Source: Saprospiraceae bacterium
GTDB lineage: Bacteria > Bacteroidota > Bacteroidia > Chitinophagales > Saprospiraceae
NCBI GenBank assembly: GCA_016787345.1
Contig: JAEUUU010000030.1
Coordinates: 1 to 64,000, forward strand
Reading direction: 5' to 3'
Length of the DNA: 64,000 nucleotides
The notes under the pieces were generated by a model. That model saw only the letters and a list, made by a program, of their open reading frames with translations. It searched no databases and was not told the DNA's origin. The translations under genes and the position numbers were made by a program. Below are positions 27,269 through 35,655 of the stretch, piece after piece; the first letter of the stretch is position 1, and every line of letters starts with the position of its first letter.

Positions 27269-27822
27269 ACGTTGTAACTTAGGTCAAGTTCGTCGGCGAG
27301 AAGGGTTTTCAGCCGGCTTCTCGCGCGGGCAAGATTAGACTTGGAGGTTCCGATGCTGATGCCGAGTGTATCGGCAATTTCTTCATGCGAAAAACCATCC
27401 ACGACGAACAGATTAAAGACAGCCCGGTAGGCGGGCGAAAGTTGGTCGAGCAGGGAAAAAATTTGTTCTTCGGTGAGTTGTTCCACAATTCCCGACTCCA
27501 TGGGGGAGTCCATGTCAGCGCGCCACTCCTGGGTAGCGGGAGCGTTGATGGAGGAACGCAATCTGTCGATTGCCGTATTAATGACAATACGGCGCAGCCA
27601 CGCGCGAAAGCCTCCTTCATCACGCGGTTCGAACAAATGTATTTTGGTGAATACTTTGAAAAAAGCGTCGTTGGTTACTTCCTCGGCCGCTTCGGTATTG
27701 GACACGTAGCGGTATGCAACCGACATGGCGTAGTTGTAAAACCGGCTAAACAGCTGGTATTGGCTCGAACGGTTGCTGCGCCGGCAGCCCTCGAGTATTT
27801 CGTCGAGATCGGAGTAACTCAC
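27265..27822 (-). CDS. ECF-type RNA polymerase sigma factor
   Basis: A protein of about 185 residues that would direct RNA polymerase to a small regulon. Region 2 is recognisable (AMSVAYRYVSNTEAAEEVTN, then FRAWLRRIVINTAIDRLR) and region 4 has the HTH (VDGFSHEEIADTLGISIGTS, then KSNLARARSRLK). No ATG is available at the expected N terminus. GTG 27822 gives a normal start (SYSDLDEILEGC); TTG 27831 is an alternative, and a TTG at 27894 would add an unlikely basic extension. The stop overlaps the start of the anti-sigma-like gene, the classical layout of a sigma/anti-sigma pair. Confidence 0.9.
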   Translation of the reverse strand: MSYSDLDEILEGCRRSNRSSQYQLFSRFYNYAMSVAYRYVSNTEAAEEVTNDAFFKVFTKIHLFEPRDEGGFRAWLRRIVINTAIDRLRSSINAPATQEWRADMDSPMESGIVEQLTEEQIFSLLDQLSPAYRAVFNLFVVDGFSHEEIADTLGISIGTSKSNLARARSRLKTLLADELDLSYNV

Positions 27823-28028
27823 TGTAATCAAACACGGAAATGAGAGCGGCAAGGTTGCGTATCTCCTGCGAATTGTGCGAAAAAAATGCCGCAACCGTCG
27901 TTGTGAGACGAAAAAGTGGATCTTTAAAATTGGCTTAAAAAACCGGGCAGTTCTCTTTTGGGAGCTATTTTTGCAGGGTATTTTGAACCGATAATCCCCT
28001 TTTCGTAACCCACATTCACAACTTTCCC

Positions 28029-29312
28029 ATGCCGACTCGTATACTCGCAGGCCTTCTGCTATTGGGGCTGTTTTTTACCGCTTGTAAAAAAGATGACCCC
28101 GCTCCCGTTCCCCAAACCCCTGATTTCACGCTGTTTTTCAACAACGAATTTAACGAACTGCAAGCGCGGTACGCCGTCTTTTTGAGCGACGCCGACGGGC
28201 AGATGCGCGCCTTCCGTTGGCTGCCCGGTCGGGATACGGCCTCATTGAGCGTGCCCGGCAGTGCGCAAACCGACCGTTTCGACTGCACGATCGTCAAAAT
28301 TACCAACATCGACGCCTCCGGTTCGGGGGTGGTTGATACGACTATTTCATTGACCACCTACACCCAACTGTCGGATGGTCAATCCATTAATTTGCACGAC
28401 CCGGAATACCGGCAAAGCATCGACCTGCTGATCCAGTTTACCAACATTAATTCCCTCGATTCGATCATTGTTCCCGACGGACTGACCTTTGCCCGACCGC
28501 AGCCGGCCAACAATTTTACGGGGCAGTACCGAATTCTGCATACCGGAAAAGTATGGTTACGTATTCTGATCAACGGCGAAAGCACCTGGCGGTACATGTT
28601 TTTTGACAACGTTGAAGGCCCTAATCAAACGGCTTCTATCGACGCCACTATTTTACCCAAAATGTTCAATGCGCCCAGCAAATACATTGGTTTGCCGTTC
28701 AATGGGCCCTGGTCGTATCTGATCGAAGGGCTTGTCGACACCAGTGCGAATAAATTCATGCCGCTCGGCGATTTGCTGCGGGCGCCGGGCGGTGCGGTGC
28801 CTGTTTTTGAGCAATTGGCCGTATTTGAGCCCGAAGTGCGGCCTTACAACGGCTACCGGATTCGTATGTCAGCGCCTCCCGGCCAGGCGGGTTATGGCTA
28901 CGCCAGCGACGGTTTTTACACCTCACTCCCCAGTTTTTTGTCGGCGCCGAATATCGATATTTCGGCGTCCGTACCTGCCAACAGCCGTTATGCCGCTGCC
29001 AGTTGTCAGGGCGATATCGATGCGGTATCGTTTACGCGCTCCTTCACTGGTCTGCCGGGCATTCGTTGGGAAGTGTTGTTGCCGGGCAGCAACGGCCAGA
29101 TCGTCACCTATCGCCTACCCGACCTGCCTGACGCAATTGCCGACCTCTCGTTTGCCCTCAAAACGTACAATTTCGGAAATGCTGTGGAAGCGCGGGCGGA
29201 GGCCTACGCCAATCTCTCGGGTTTTTCGTTGATTCTTCAAAAAAGGTTGCAAAACAACGACCCTTTATGGCAGGCCAAGGGCCGGTTCGTGGCGCGCATC
29301 AGGAACTTTTAA
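28029..29312 (+). CDS. Lipoprotein of unknown function
   Basis: A 427-residue predicted lipoprotein with lipobox FFTAC (Cys19) followed by KKDDP, a charged stretch compatible with Bacteroidota surface-lipoprotein export signals. The rest appears to be beta-sandwich domains: SISLTTYTQLSDGQ-type strands in the first 130 residues, then longer segments (YRILHTGKVWLRILING; GIRWEVLLPGSNGQIVTYRL). No enzymatic motif was found. It stands alone with 206 bp free upstream (27823-28028), in which I see no clear element. The methyltransferase gene follows 38 bp later. I do not recognise the family. Confidence 0.75.
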   Translation: MPTRILAGLLLLGLFFTACKKDDPAPVPQTPDFTLFFNNEFNELQARYAVFLSDADGQMRAFRWLPGRDTASLSVPGSAQTDRFDCTIVKITNIDASGSGVVDTTISLTTYTQLSDGQSINLHDPEYRQSIDLLIQFTNINSLDSIIVPDGLTFARPQPANNFTGQYRILHTGKVWLRILINGESTWRYMFFDNVEGPNQTASIDATILPKMFNAPSKYIGLPFNGPWSYLIEGLVDTSANKFMPLGDLLRAPGGAVPVFEQLAVFEPEVRPYNGYRIRMSAPPGQAGYGYASDGFYTSLPSFLSAPNIDISASVPANSRYAAASCQGDIDAVSFTRSFTGLPGIRWEVLLPGSNGQIVTYRLPDLPDAIADLSFALKTYNFGNAVEARAEAYANLSGFSLILQKRLQNNDPLWQAKGRFVARIRNF

Positions 29313-29350
29313 TTCGACTTCAGCATTACATTGGCCAAAACAACAAGACC

Positions 29351-30151
29351 ATGAACAATCACCAGGATCTTTTTGAGGCCAACCGGCAGGGCTGGAATCT
29401 GCGCACCGAAGTACACAAAACCTCCGCTTTTTACGACGTTGAAAACTGGAAAAAAGGCGGAATCAGTCTGACCGAAATCGAACGGCGCGAGCTTGGCGAT
29501 GTAAGCGGAAAAAAACTGCTGCATTTGCAATGCCATTTCGGGCAGGATACCCTGTCGTGGGCCCGCCTGGGCGCCGAGGTGACCGGCTGCGACCTTTCGG
29601 ACGAGGCCATCCGGTACGCCCGCGAACTTTCCGGGGAATTGAATTTGCCGGCTCAGTTTGTCTGTTGCAACGTATACGATCTGCGCGAGCATCTTCAAGG
29701 GCAGTTTGACGTCGTATTTACCTCTTACGGCACCATCGGCTGGTTGCCCGAACTCGACACCTGGGGGGCAGTTATCAGCCACTTTTTGCGGCCCGGCGGC
29801 GTTTTTTACATCGCCGATTTTCATCCGGTGCTTTGGATGCTCGACGACCGGATGGAGATGCTCAAATATCCCTACCACAATGCCGGGGTGATCGAAACCG
29901 AACAGGTAGGCACTTATGCAGAGCGCTACGCGGACATCGAGTACAAAGAGTACGGCTGGAACCATAGTTTGAGCGAAATCATCAATACGTTGATCGCTCA
30001 CGGGCTGCGCATCGAAATGCTCAACGAGTACCCATATTCGCCTTACGATTGTTTCGACAAAACGGTAAAAGGCGACGATGGCAACTATCGGATCCGGGGC
30101 CTTGAAAACGTAATCCCTATGGTCTACTCTATTCGTGCGGTAAAAGCGTGA
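29351..30151 (+). CDS. Class I SAM-dependent methyltransferase
   Basis: A 266-residue cytoplasmic enzyme with a Rossmann-like methyltransferase fold. The SAM-binding motif I region is LLHLQCHFGQDTLSWARLGA, motif II begins VTGCDLSDEAIRYAREL, and the post-motif Asp/Phe region is FDVVFTSYGTIGWLPELDTW. Then comes the RPGGVFYIADFHPVLWMLDD segment, typical of the small-molecule methyltransferases common in Bacteroidota. The substrate cannot be read from sequence. ATG 29351 is chosen because the upstream codons overlap the 3' end of the lipoprotein gene. It may be cotranscribed with that gene. Confidence 0.88.
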   Translation: MNNHQDLFEANRQGWNLRTEVHKTSAFYDVENWKKGGISLTEIERRELGDVSGKKLLHLQCHFGQDTLSWARLGAEVTGCDLSDEAIRYARELSGELNLPAQFVCCNVYDLREHLQGQFDVVFTSYGTIGWLPELDTWGAVISHFLRPGGVFYIADFHPVLWMLDDRMEMLKYPYHNAGVIETEQVGTYAERYADIEYKEYGWNHSLSEIINTLIAHGLRIEMLNEYPYSPYDCFDKTVKGDDGNYRIRGLENVIPMVYSIRAVKA

Positions 30152-30275
30152 ATTTTTGTGCGGCAAATTTCTCGAAAGCCCTACTTTTCCCGCCTCAAAA
30201 ACCATGTTTACGAGATAATTTGTCAAGATTCACCCAAGTCCTTTTGTACAACAAGGGGCTCAACACCGAACCCGA

Positions 30276-32195
30276 ATGTCGATCTTTCGCCATCTTTTTC
30301 GCAAAAAAACCGTGGCTGATGCCATTTCATCGGCCGATCCTTCCGAACACAGCGGCCTGGCCAAAACCCTCGGCGTAACTGACCTGACTGCACTAGGCAT
30401 CGCGGCCATCATCGGCGCCGGCATATTCAGCACCATCGGCAAAGCCAGTTTTGAAGGCGGTCCGGCGGTGCTGTTTTTGTTTGTATTTACTGCCCTGGCT
30501 TGCGGATTTGCCGCCTTTGCCTACGCCGAATTTGCATCGATGATACCGGTTTCGGGTAGCGCTTACACCTATTCCTACGTGGCGTTTGGCGAGTTGATCG
30601 CCTGGATCATCGGTTGGGCGCTGATTATGGAATACGCCGTGGGGAATATCACCGTGGCAGTATCGTGGTCGGGGTATTTTACCAGTTTATGCGAAAGCGC
30701 GGGTTGGCACATTCCCGCCTGGGCAACCATCGACTACCCTTCCGCACACCTTGTTTACGACGAGGTCAGCGGCCTGTTGAAAGCGGGGACGCCGATGAGC
30801 GAACTCAGCCACTACCAGCAGGAGGGTTACAGCGCGTGGTCGAATGCGCCCATGATCGGCGGACTGCGGCTCATCCTCGACATCCCGGCCATCATCATGT
30901 CTATTCTCATTACCGGGCTGGTGTATATCGGAATGAAAGAGTCGAAAAACGCGGGTAATCTCATGGTTGTGCTGAAACTGATCGTGGTTCTGCTGGTCAT
31001 CATCGTGGGCGCATTTTATGTGGATACGGCCAACTGGCACCCCTTCGTCCCCAATGGTTTCGGTGGTGTGATGGCCGGCGTATCGTCGGTATTCTTTGCC
31101 TACATCGGCTTCGATGCCTTGTCGACCACGGCCGAAGAATGTAAAAATCCGCAGCGGGATTTGCCCCGAGCGATGGTGTATTCCATTATCATTTGCACGG
31201 TGTTGTACATCCTGATCGCTTTGGTGCTGACCGGCATGGTCAAATACACCGAACTGAAAGTCGACGATCCGCTGGCTTTTGTTTTTGATCAAATCGGTTT
31301 GAAATGGTTTTCCGGCATCATCGCCGTGAGCGCCGTAATCGCGATGGCCGGTGTGTTTCTGGTGTTCCAGCTGGGCCAGCCGCGCATCTGGATGACGATG
31401 AGCCGCGACGGGCTTCTGCCGAAAAAATTTGCGCGTATTCACCCGCGCTTCCGCACGCCCGATTTTTCCACCATCATCACCGGCTTGTTCGTCGTAATTC
31501 CCATGTTGTTTATTCCGAGCGATACGGTGCTTGATCTGTGCAGCATGGGTACCCTGTTTGCATTCGTGCTCGTGTGCGCAGGGGTGTTAAAACTTCAACT
31601 TACACCCGACGCGCCGCGCGGCAAATTCAAAACGCCCTACATCAACGCACAATTTATCTTTCCGGCACTGGTCTTGGCTGCAGGTCTGTATTTGTGGATG
31701 CAATACCCGAAAGATACCCGCGACTGGGTGTCGAACACGCCCCAGCTCTGCTCGTCGGACGTTTTGTTCGGGCGCCTGAGCGAGCCCCAGATCGAAAGCA
31801 TTAAAAGCATGTATGCCCAAAAAGACAGCGCCGGATTTGCCGGGGTCGGAGGTGATTTGAATGCCTATTTGGAAAACATGAACGACGAGGCATACACGGC
31901 TGCCGTGGCAGAATTACCCATACCCGAGGAGGAAAAATATGAATCGGGCTGGGCGTTGTTTCAGCACAAGATTCCGATGTGGCTGTTTGTATTCACTTGC
32001 CTTGCGCTGGTTGTCTGGAGTTTCCGGCACCGGCTTTCGCTGATCCCGGTTCTCGGGCTGGTCTTTTGTTTTTACATGATGGCCCAGATACCGGCCAAAA
32101 GCTGGTTCGGATTCTTCGTTTGGCTGGTGATCGGTCTGGCGATTTATTTCAGTTATGGCTACAAAAACAGCAAGCTGAAACGGCAGGAAACTTGA
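30276..32195 (+). CDS. APC-family amino-acid permease with extracytoplasmic insert
   Basis: A 639-residue transporter with about 14 helices of the amino acid-polyamine-organocation family, closest in layout to cationic amino-acid transporters. The first helix carries the substrate-binding glycines (LGIAAIIGAGIFSTIGKASF), and SVFFAYIGFDALSTTAEECK is the conserved helix 6 region. Helices after about residue 565 return to the membrane. Residues about 480-563 form a long, polar, acidic loop between two helices (DVLFGRLSEPQIESIKSMYA inside it), larger than usual for the family. It is the first gene of a tight three-gene set with the sirtuin and the histidine kinase (gaps 5 and 9 bp). Substrate is inferred only by family. 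Confidence 0.9.
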   Translation: MSIFRHLFRKKTVADAISSADPSEHSGLAKTLGVTDLTALGIAAIIGAGIFSTIGKASFEGGPAVLFLFVFTALACGFAAFAYAEFASMIPVSGSAYTYSYVAFGELIAWIIGWALIMEYAVGNITVAVSWSGYFTSLCESAGWHIPAWATIDYPSAHLVYDEVSGLLKAGTPMSELSHYQQEGYSAWSNAPMIGGLRLILDIPAIIMSILITGLVYIGMKESKNAGNLMVVLKLIVVLLVIIVGAFYVDTANWHPFVPNGFGGVMAGVSSVFFAYIGFDALSTTAEECKNPQRDLPRAMVYSIIICTVLYILIALVLTGMVKYTELKVDDPLAFVFDQIGLKWFSGIIAVSAVIAMAGVFLVFQLGQPRIWMTMSRDGLLPKKFARIHPRFRTPDFSTIITGLFVVIPMLFIPSDTVLDLCSMGTLFAFVLVCAGVLKLQLTPDAPRGKFKTPYINAQFIFPALVLAAGLYLWMQYPKDTRDWVSNTPQLCSSDVLFGRLSEPQIESIKSMYAQKDSAGFAGVGGDLNAYLENMNDEAYTAAVAELPIPEEEKYESGWALFQHKIPMWLFVFTCLALVVWSFRHRLSLIPVLGLVFCFYMMAQIPAKSWFGFFVWLVIGLAIYFSYGYKNSKLKRQET

Positions 32196-32200
32196 AAAGT

Positions 32201-32890
32201 ATGAAAAATCTGGTCGTACTGACGGGCGCCGGGATGTCGGCCGAAAGCGGCATCCCGACCTTCCGGGATGCAAACGGTCTGTGGCACAATCACCGGATCG
32301 AAGACGTAGCGACACCCGAAGCCTGGCAAAGCAATCCCCGCTTGGTGCTGGAATTTTACAACCAGCGCCGCAAACAGTTACTATCGGTTCAGCCTAATGC
32401 AGGCCATATTGCATTGGTCGGCATGGAAAGCCGTTTCAAAGTACAAATCATCACGCAAAACGTGGATGATCTGCACGAACGGGCCGGCAGTAAAAACGTG
32501 CTGCATTTGCATGGGGAACTGCGCAAAGTGCGCTCCGAACGGTATGATAACCTGGTATATCCATGGGACGCCGACCTGCATCTGGGCGACAAATGCGAAC
32601 GAGGCGCCCAATTGCGACCACATATCGTATGGTTTGGAGAAAGCGTACCCATGCTGTCAAAAGCGGCCGAAATCACTTCAAAAGCCGATATTTTACTCAT
32701 CGTAGGCACTTCCCTGCAGGTATATCCTGCCGCAGGGCTTATGTCGTATGCGCCGCCGGATATACCCGTGTTTTATGTCGACCCCAATCCGCAGACCAAT
32801 TATTCTCTTTCGCTATTGGACAACCTGACGATTGTTGCCCAGCCCGCGTCTACCGGGATCGAAAAGGTAGCCGGCTTGTTACCGACCTGA
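32201..32890 (+). CDS. cobB: NAD-dependent protein deacylase (sirtuin)
   Basis: A 229-residue cytoplasmic sirtuin that removes acyl groups from lysine using NAD. NAD-binding GAGMSAESGIPTFRD is at 9-23, TQNVDDLHERAG at 85-96, the catalytic His is H104 (LHLHGE), and GTSLQVYPAAGL closes the Rossmann part. Y53 and R56 (FYNQRR) match the class III pair that selects succinyl or malonyl lysine. The four zinc-ligand cysteines are missing: only one Cys (C132) is present, and the small domain instead reads SERYDNLVYPWDADLHLGDK. Zinc-less relatives appear to exist in Bacteroidota, so this is probably not damage. ATG 32201 follows the permease stop by 5 bp. Use of the symbol cobB is by family only. Confidence 0.88.
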   Translation: MKNLVVLTGAGMSAESGIPTFRDANGLWHNHRIEDVATPEAWQSNPRLVLEFYNQRRKQLLSVQPNAGHIALVGMESRFKVQIITQNVDDLHERAGSKNVLHLHGELRKVRSERYDNLVYPWDADLHLGDKCERGAQLRPHIVWFGESVPMLSKAAEITSKADILLIVGTSLQVYPAAGLMSYAPPDIPVFYVDPNPQTNYSLSLLDNLTIVAQPASTGIEKVAGLLPT

Positions 32891-32899
32891 GCGCCGACC

Positions 32900-34267
32900 A
32901 TGCAAATTCGCACGCGACTTAGTCTGGCTTTTTTCGGCATTGCAGCCTGTATTCTGGCAGGGTTGTTCGCGTATGTTTACTGGGCGTTCAAAAAAGATTC
33001 GGATGAGTTATTTTACCAAAACCTGCACTCAAAAGCGCTCGTGTCGGCTCAGGCGCTGATGCCGGAGGCTGATCAATTGATACCGTTGGCAGCCACCCTG
33101 GGCAATGAAGAGGATACACTCCCCTACCGCGACAACATCAGCTTGTACGATCAATCCTACCGCCGGGTATTCAGCGCACAGGCAGATGCGCCGGAGGTCG
33201 GCGCACGTGTGCTTCAATTGGCTTTGGGGGGCGAAGAGTCCCGCTTTAGTCATCACAATCTGGAAGCCTTGGCTATATTGAGTTATTCCAGAAGCAACCA
33301 ACCTTATGTCGTCGTTGCCGAGGGTTTTTATGAGCAATCGGGCATCAGGCAACTAGGAAAGTTGTTGATCATCAGTTATCTGGCGGGCTTATTTATTCTT
33401 CTGGCCGGTACCTGGTACTTTGCCGGACGAGCACTTCGCCCCGTTTCGCGGTTTATGTCGGAAATAAATGGGCTATCGCCCGAACATCCTGAACAACGCC
33501 TGCAAACACAGGGTGAAACCAACGAAATAGCTATGCTGGCCGAGACATTTAATAAAATGCTGGACCGTGTTGAAAATGCCTTCAGGATGCAGCGTATGTT
33601 TTTGTCCAATGTTTCACACGAGTTAAAAAACCCGCTCACCGCCTTACGCGCACAGATCGAAGTCGCCCTGCAACGTGAGCGCAACCCGCAAGCCTACCGC
33701 TCGGCGCTCGACAGTATTCTCGACGATGTGACCCGAATTTCTGAGCTGGAAGAGAAATTATTGCAATTGGCAAGACTGTACAACGATCCTTCCGGCATTC
33801 ATTTCGAAAAACTGCGACTCGACGAATTGATCTGGCAAACAAAGGTGCAATTACTTAAAAACCATCCTGATTATCAGGTCAATATCGAATTTTATAACCT
33901 GCCCGAGGATGCCGACAAATTGCTCGTGTCGGCTAATGAACCTTTATTGCAAAGCGCTCTGCTCAACCTGCTGAACAACGCCTGCAAATACTCCCCCGAT
34001 CACCGGGCCCATCTTGTTGCTGTATTCGATGCAGGTGGCGCGCATCGGGTCGACATTTCGGATAACGGCCCTGGTATTCCGCCCGAAGAACGCACCCTGA
34101 TCTTCGAACCTTTTTACCGCGGCACCCAACAACGAAATACCAAAGGCAGCGGCATCGGACTTTCACTGACCAAAAGTATCCTGGAACTCCACAAAGTCGC
34201 CATCTCGGTCGATAATCTTCCTGCCCGAGGAGCCGTGTTTTCACTTAGGTTTTCGACCATTTTCTGA
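32900..34267 (+). CDS. Sensor histidine kinase without linked response regulator
   Basis: A 455-residue inner-membrane sensor. TM1 is about 8-30, an extracytoplasmic sensing region is about 31-153, and TM2 is about 155-175. A HAMP domain follows (about 177-232), then a HisKA domain with phospho-acceptor H240 in VSHELKNPLTAL. The HATPase domain has LLNNACKYSPD (N box), ISDNGPGIPPEE (G1) and GSGIGLSLTKSIL (G2). It would phosphorylate a response regulator, but none is adjacent. It begins 9 bp after the sirtuin and should be on the same transcript. The signal is unknown; amino-acid availability is a guess from the permease neighbour. Confidence 0.93.
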   Translation: MQIRTRLSLAFFGIAACILAGLFAYVYWAFKKDSDELFYQNLHSKALVSAQALMPEADQLIPLAATLGNEEDTLPYRDNISLYDQSYRRVFSAQADAPEVGARVLQLALGGEESRFSHHNLEALAILSYSRSNQPYVVVAEGFYEQSGIRQLGKLLIISYLAGLFILLAGTWYFAGRALRPVSRFMSEINGLSPEHPEQRLQTQGETNEIAMLAETFNKMLDRVENAFRMQRMFLSNVSHELKNPLTALRAQIEVALQRERNPQAYRSALDSILDDVTRISELEEKLLQLARLYNDPSGIHFEKLRLDELIWQTKVQLLKNHPDYQVNIEFYNLPEDADKLLVSANEPLLQSALLNLLNNACKYSPDHRAHLVAVFDAGGAHRVDISDNGPGIPPEERTLIFEPFYRGTQQRNTKGSGIGLSLTKSILELHKVAISVDNLPARGAVFSLRFSTIF

Positions 34268-34428
34268 TTTTAAGTGCCGGAAAACATCTCTGTCATACCG
34301 CGTTTTTTAAAAAAATACCCGACACTTGCGGCATAATTCCCAAGCCGAATCCGCTTTCCTTCCTTTCTATTCTCCATTATTACTTGACCCGGATGAACAA
34401 GTGCATCCGGATTAACCTGTCATTTCCC

Positions 34429-35475
34429 ATGATTCGCAATGCCCTCTTTTCCTTGCTGTTGCTGACAGTCTGTTCGTGTTCTGCCCAGCAGACCCCTGTC
34501 AGTGTCATTCATCTCTCCGGCAAAGTTGTCCTCTTGCTCGACAGCGCACAGGCCGCCCAAACGATCGTACAAGATCCATACGACCGTTTTTTTGAACTGA
34601 TCAATCCGGTTGAAATGTCGATACAAATGAAAAAGCCGCTCTCCGGCCAGGATGACCGGCTGAAAATGGTCGCTGACTATCAGGCATTTCTGCGTACCGA
34701 CGTCGAGGGTTTTTCTGCGGCGGAAAGCCAGTTTGTGGAAAAAATCATGCGCGATATCTACACTAATTGTGAGACTGTATCGCCCGCTATATGCCCCGAC
34801 ACCCTCGTCCTGATTAAAACAAAAGGGCAGCACTACGGCGACGGCGTGTATTACACCCGCGCCAATTGTATCGTCATACCCGCCGATGCCTTGCGCGCCC
34901 GCAATCGCACGGCTTTTTCGTCTACCATGTACCATGAGTTGTTTCACGTGTACTCCAGGCTTAATCCTGAAAAAAGAACTGCCCTGTACCGCCTGATTGG
35001 TTTTGAAAGTATCGGCCTGTCGAGCCTTCACCTGCCGGAACCCCTGGCATCGAGAGTGCTGTACAACCCGGATGGCGTCGATTACGCCCAAAAAATCACG
35101 CTGAAAATGGAAGACGGCCGAACGATTTACGCTGTTCCGGTTATCTACGCCAATCACCAGGGCTTTACGGACAAGCAACCCAGTTTTTTCAGCTATCTCC
35201 AGTTCAGCCTTTTCCCGATTGAGGCGCAGGAAGACGGGCACTGGAAGTTGGTCACGAAAGCCGACGGGCTTTCCAGCACCCTGAATGTGAGCAACTTACC
35301 TGATTTTTACCGTCAAATTAAAGACAACACCGGCTATATCATTCACCCGGATGAGGTGCTGGCCGACAACTTCGCCTTCCTGATGCAGTCAAAATCGAAT
35401 CCCGTAGTTACTTCGCGTTTTTCCCCTGGCGGCAAGCAGTTGCTTGTCGATATGGAAAAGATCATCAGGCAGTAA
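34429..35475 (+). CDS. Exported HExxH-containing protein (putative metallopeptidase)
   Basis: A 348-residue exported protein, possibly a lipoprotein (N terminus LLTVCSCSAQ, Cys15 or Cys17). Residues 167-175 contain the zinc-peptidase-type motif HELFH (H169, E170, H173), and E193 in GFES is 20 residues later, a spacing used by gluzincins for the third ligand. The surrounding text (TMYHELFHVYSRLN) is what one expects around an active site. The remainder is not recognised; a strand-rich C-terminal part follows. No partner gene is close. The motif is visible, while peptidase activity is inference. ATG 34429 is chosen for the signal sequence; an upstream in-frame ATG at 34384 would bury it. Confidence 0.7.
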   Translation: MIRNALFSLLLLTVCSCSAQQTPVSVIHLSGKVVLLLDSAQAAQTIVQDPYDRFFELINPVEMSIQMKKPLSGQDDRLKMVADYQAFLRTDVEGFSAAESQFVEKIMRDIYTNCETVSPAICPDTLVLIKTKGQHYGDGVYYTRANCIVIPADALRARNRTAFSSTMYHELFHVYSRLNPEKRTALYRLIGFESIGLSSLHLPEPLASRVLYNPDGVDYAQKITLKMEDGRTIYAVPVIYANHQGFTDKQPSFFSYLQFSLFPIEAQEDGHWKLVTKADGLSSTLNVSNLPDFYRQIKDNTGYIIHPDEVLADNFAFLMQSKSNPVVTSRFSPGGKQLLVDMEKIIRQ

Positions 35476-35497
35476 AATCGCAAAGCGCCGTAATAAT

Positions 35498-35655
35498 GTT
35501 TCACGCGGGGGGTCTTGTGTTTCACGCGAAGCGCGCAAAGTTATTTGTTGCACGCAGAGACGCAGAGGCGCAGAGTTGTTTCACGCAAAGGAGCAAAATG
35601 CGCTGAGAAAACAATCATACACCACAGGCAATTACTCTGCGTCTCTGCATGCAAC
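35498..35655. repeat. Intergenic repeat element between convergent genes
   Basis: This stretch fills the gap between the 35475 and 35655 stops. It contains three direct copies of GTTTCACGC (35498, 35519, 35578), an 8-bp tandem array (GCAGAGAC, GCAGAGGC, GCAGAG at 35554-35575), and an inverted repeat: 35547-35567 against the complement of 35635-35655, 20 of 21 bases identical. The right arm ends at the first base of the porin stop codon. The GCAGAGACGCAGAGGC type of sequence is a familiar dispersed repeat in several bacterial phyla. No open frame of interest lies inside. Confidence 0.8.

Noticed and set aside
27823..27894. Extended N terminus of the ECF sigma factor from a TTG at 27894
   Set aside because: It adds 24 basic and hydrophobic residues not typical of the family; GTG 27822 or TTG 27831 gives a normal N terminus.
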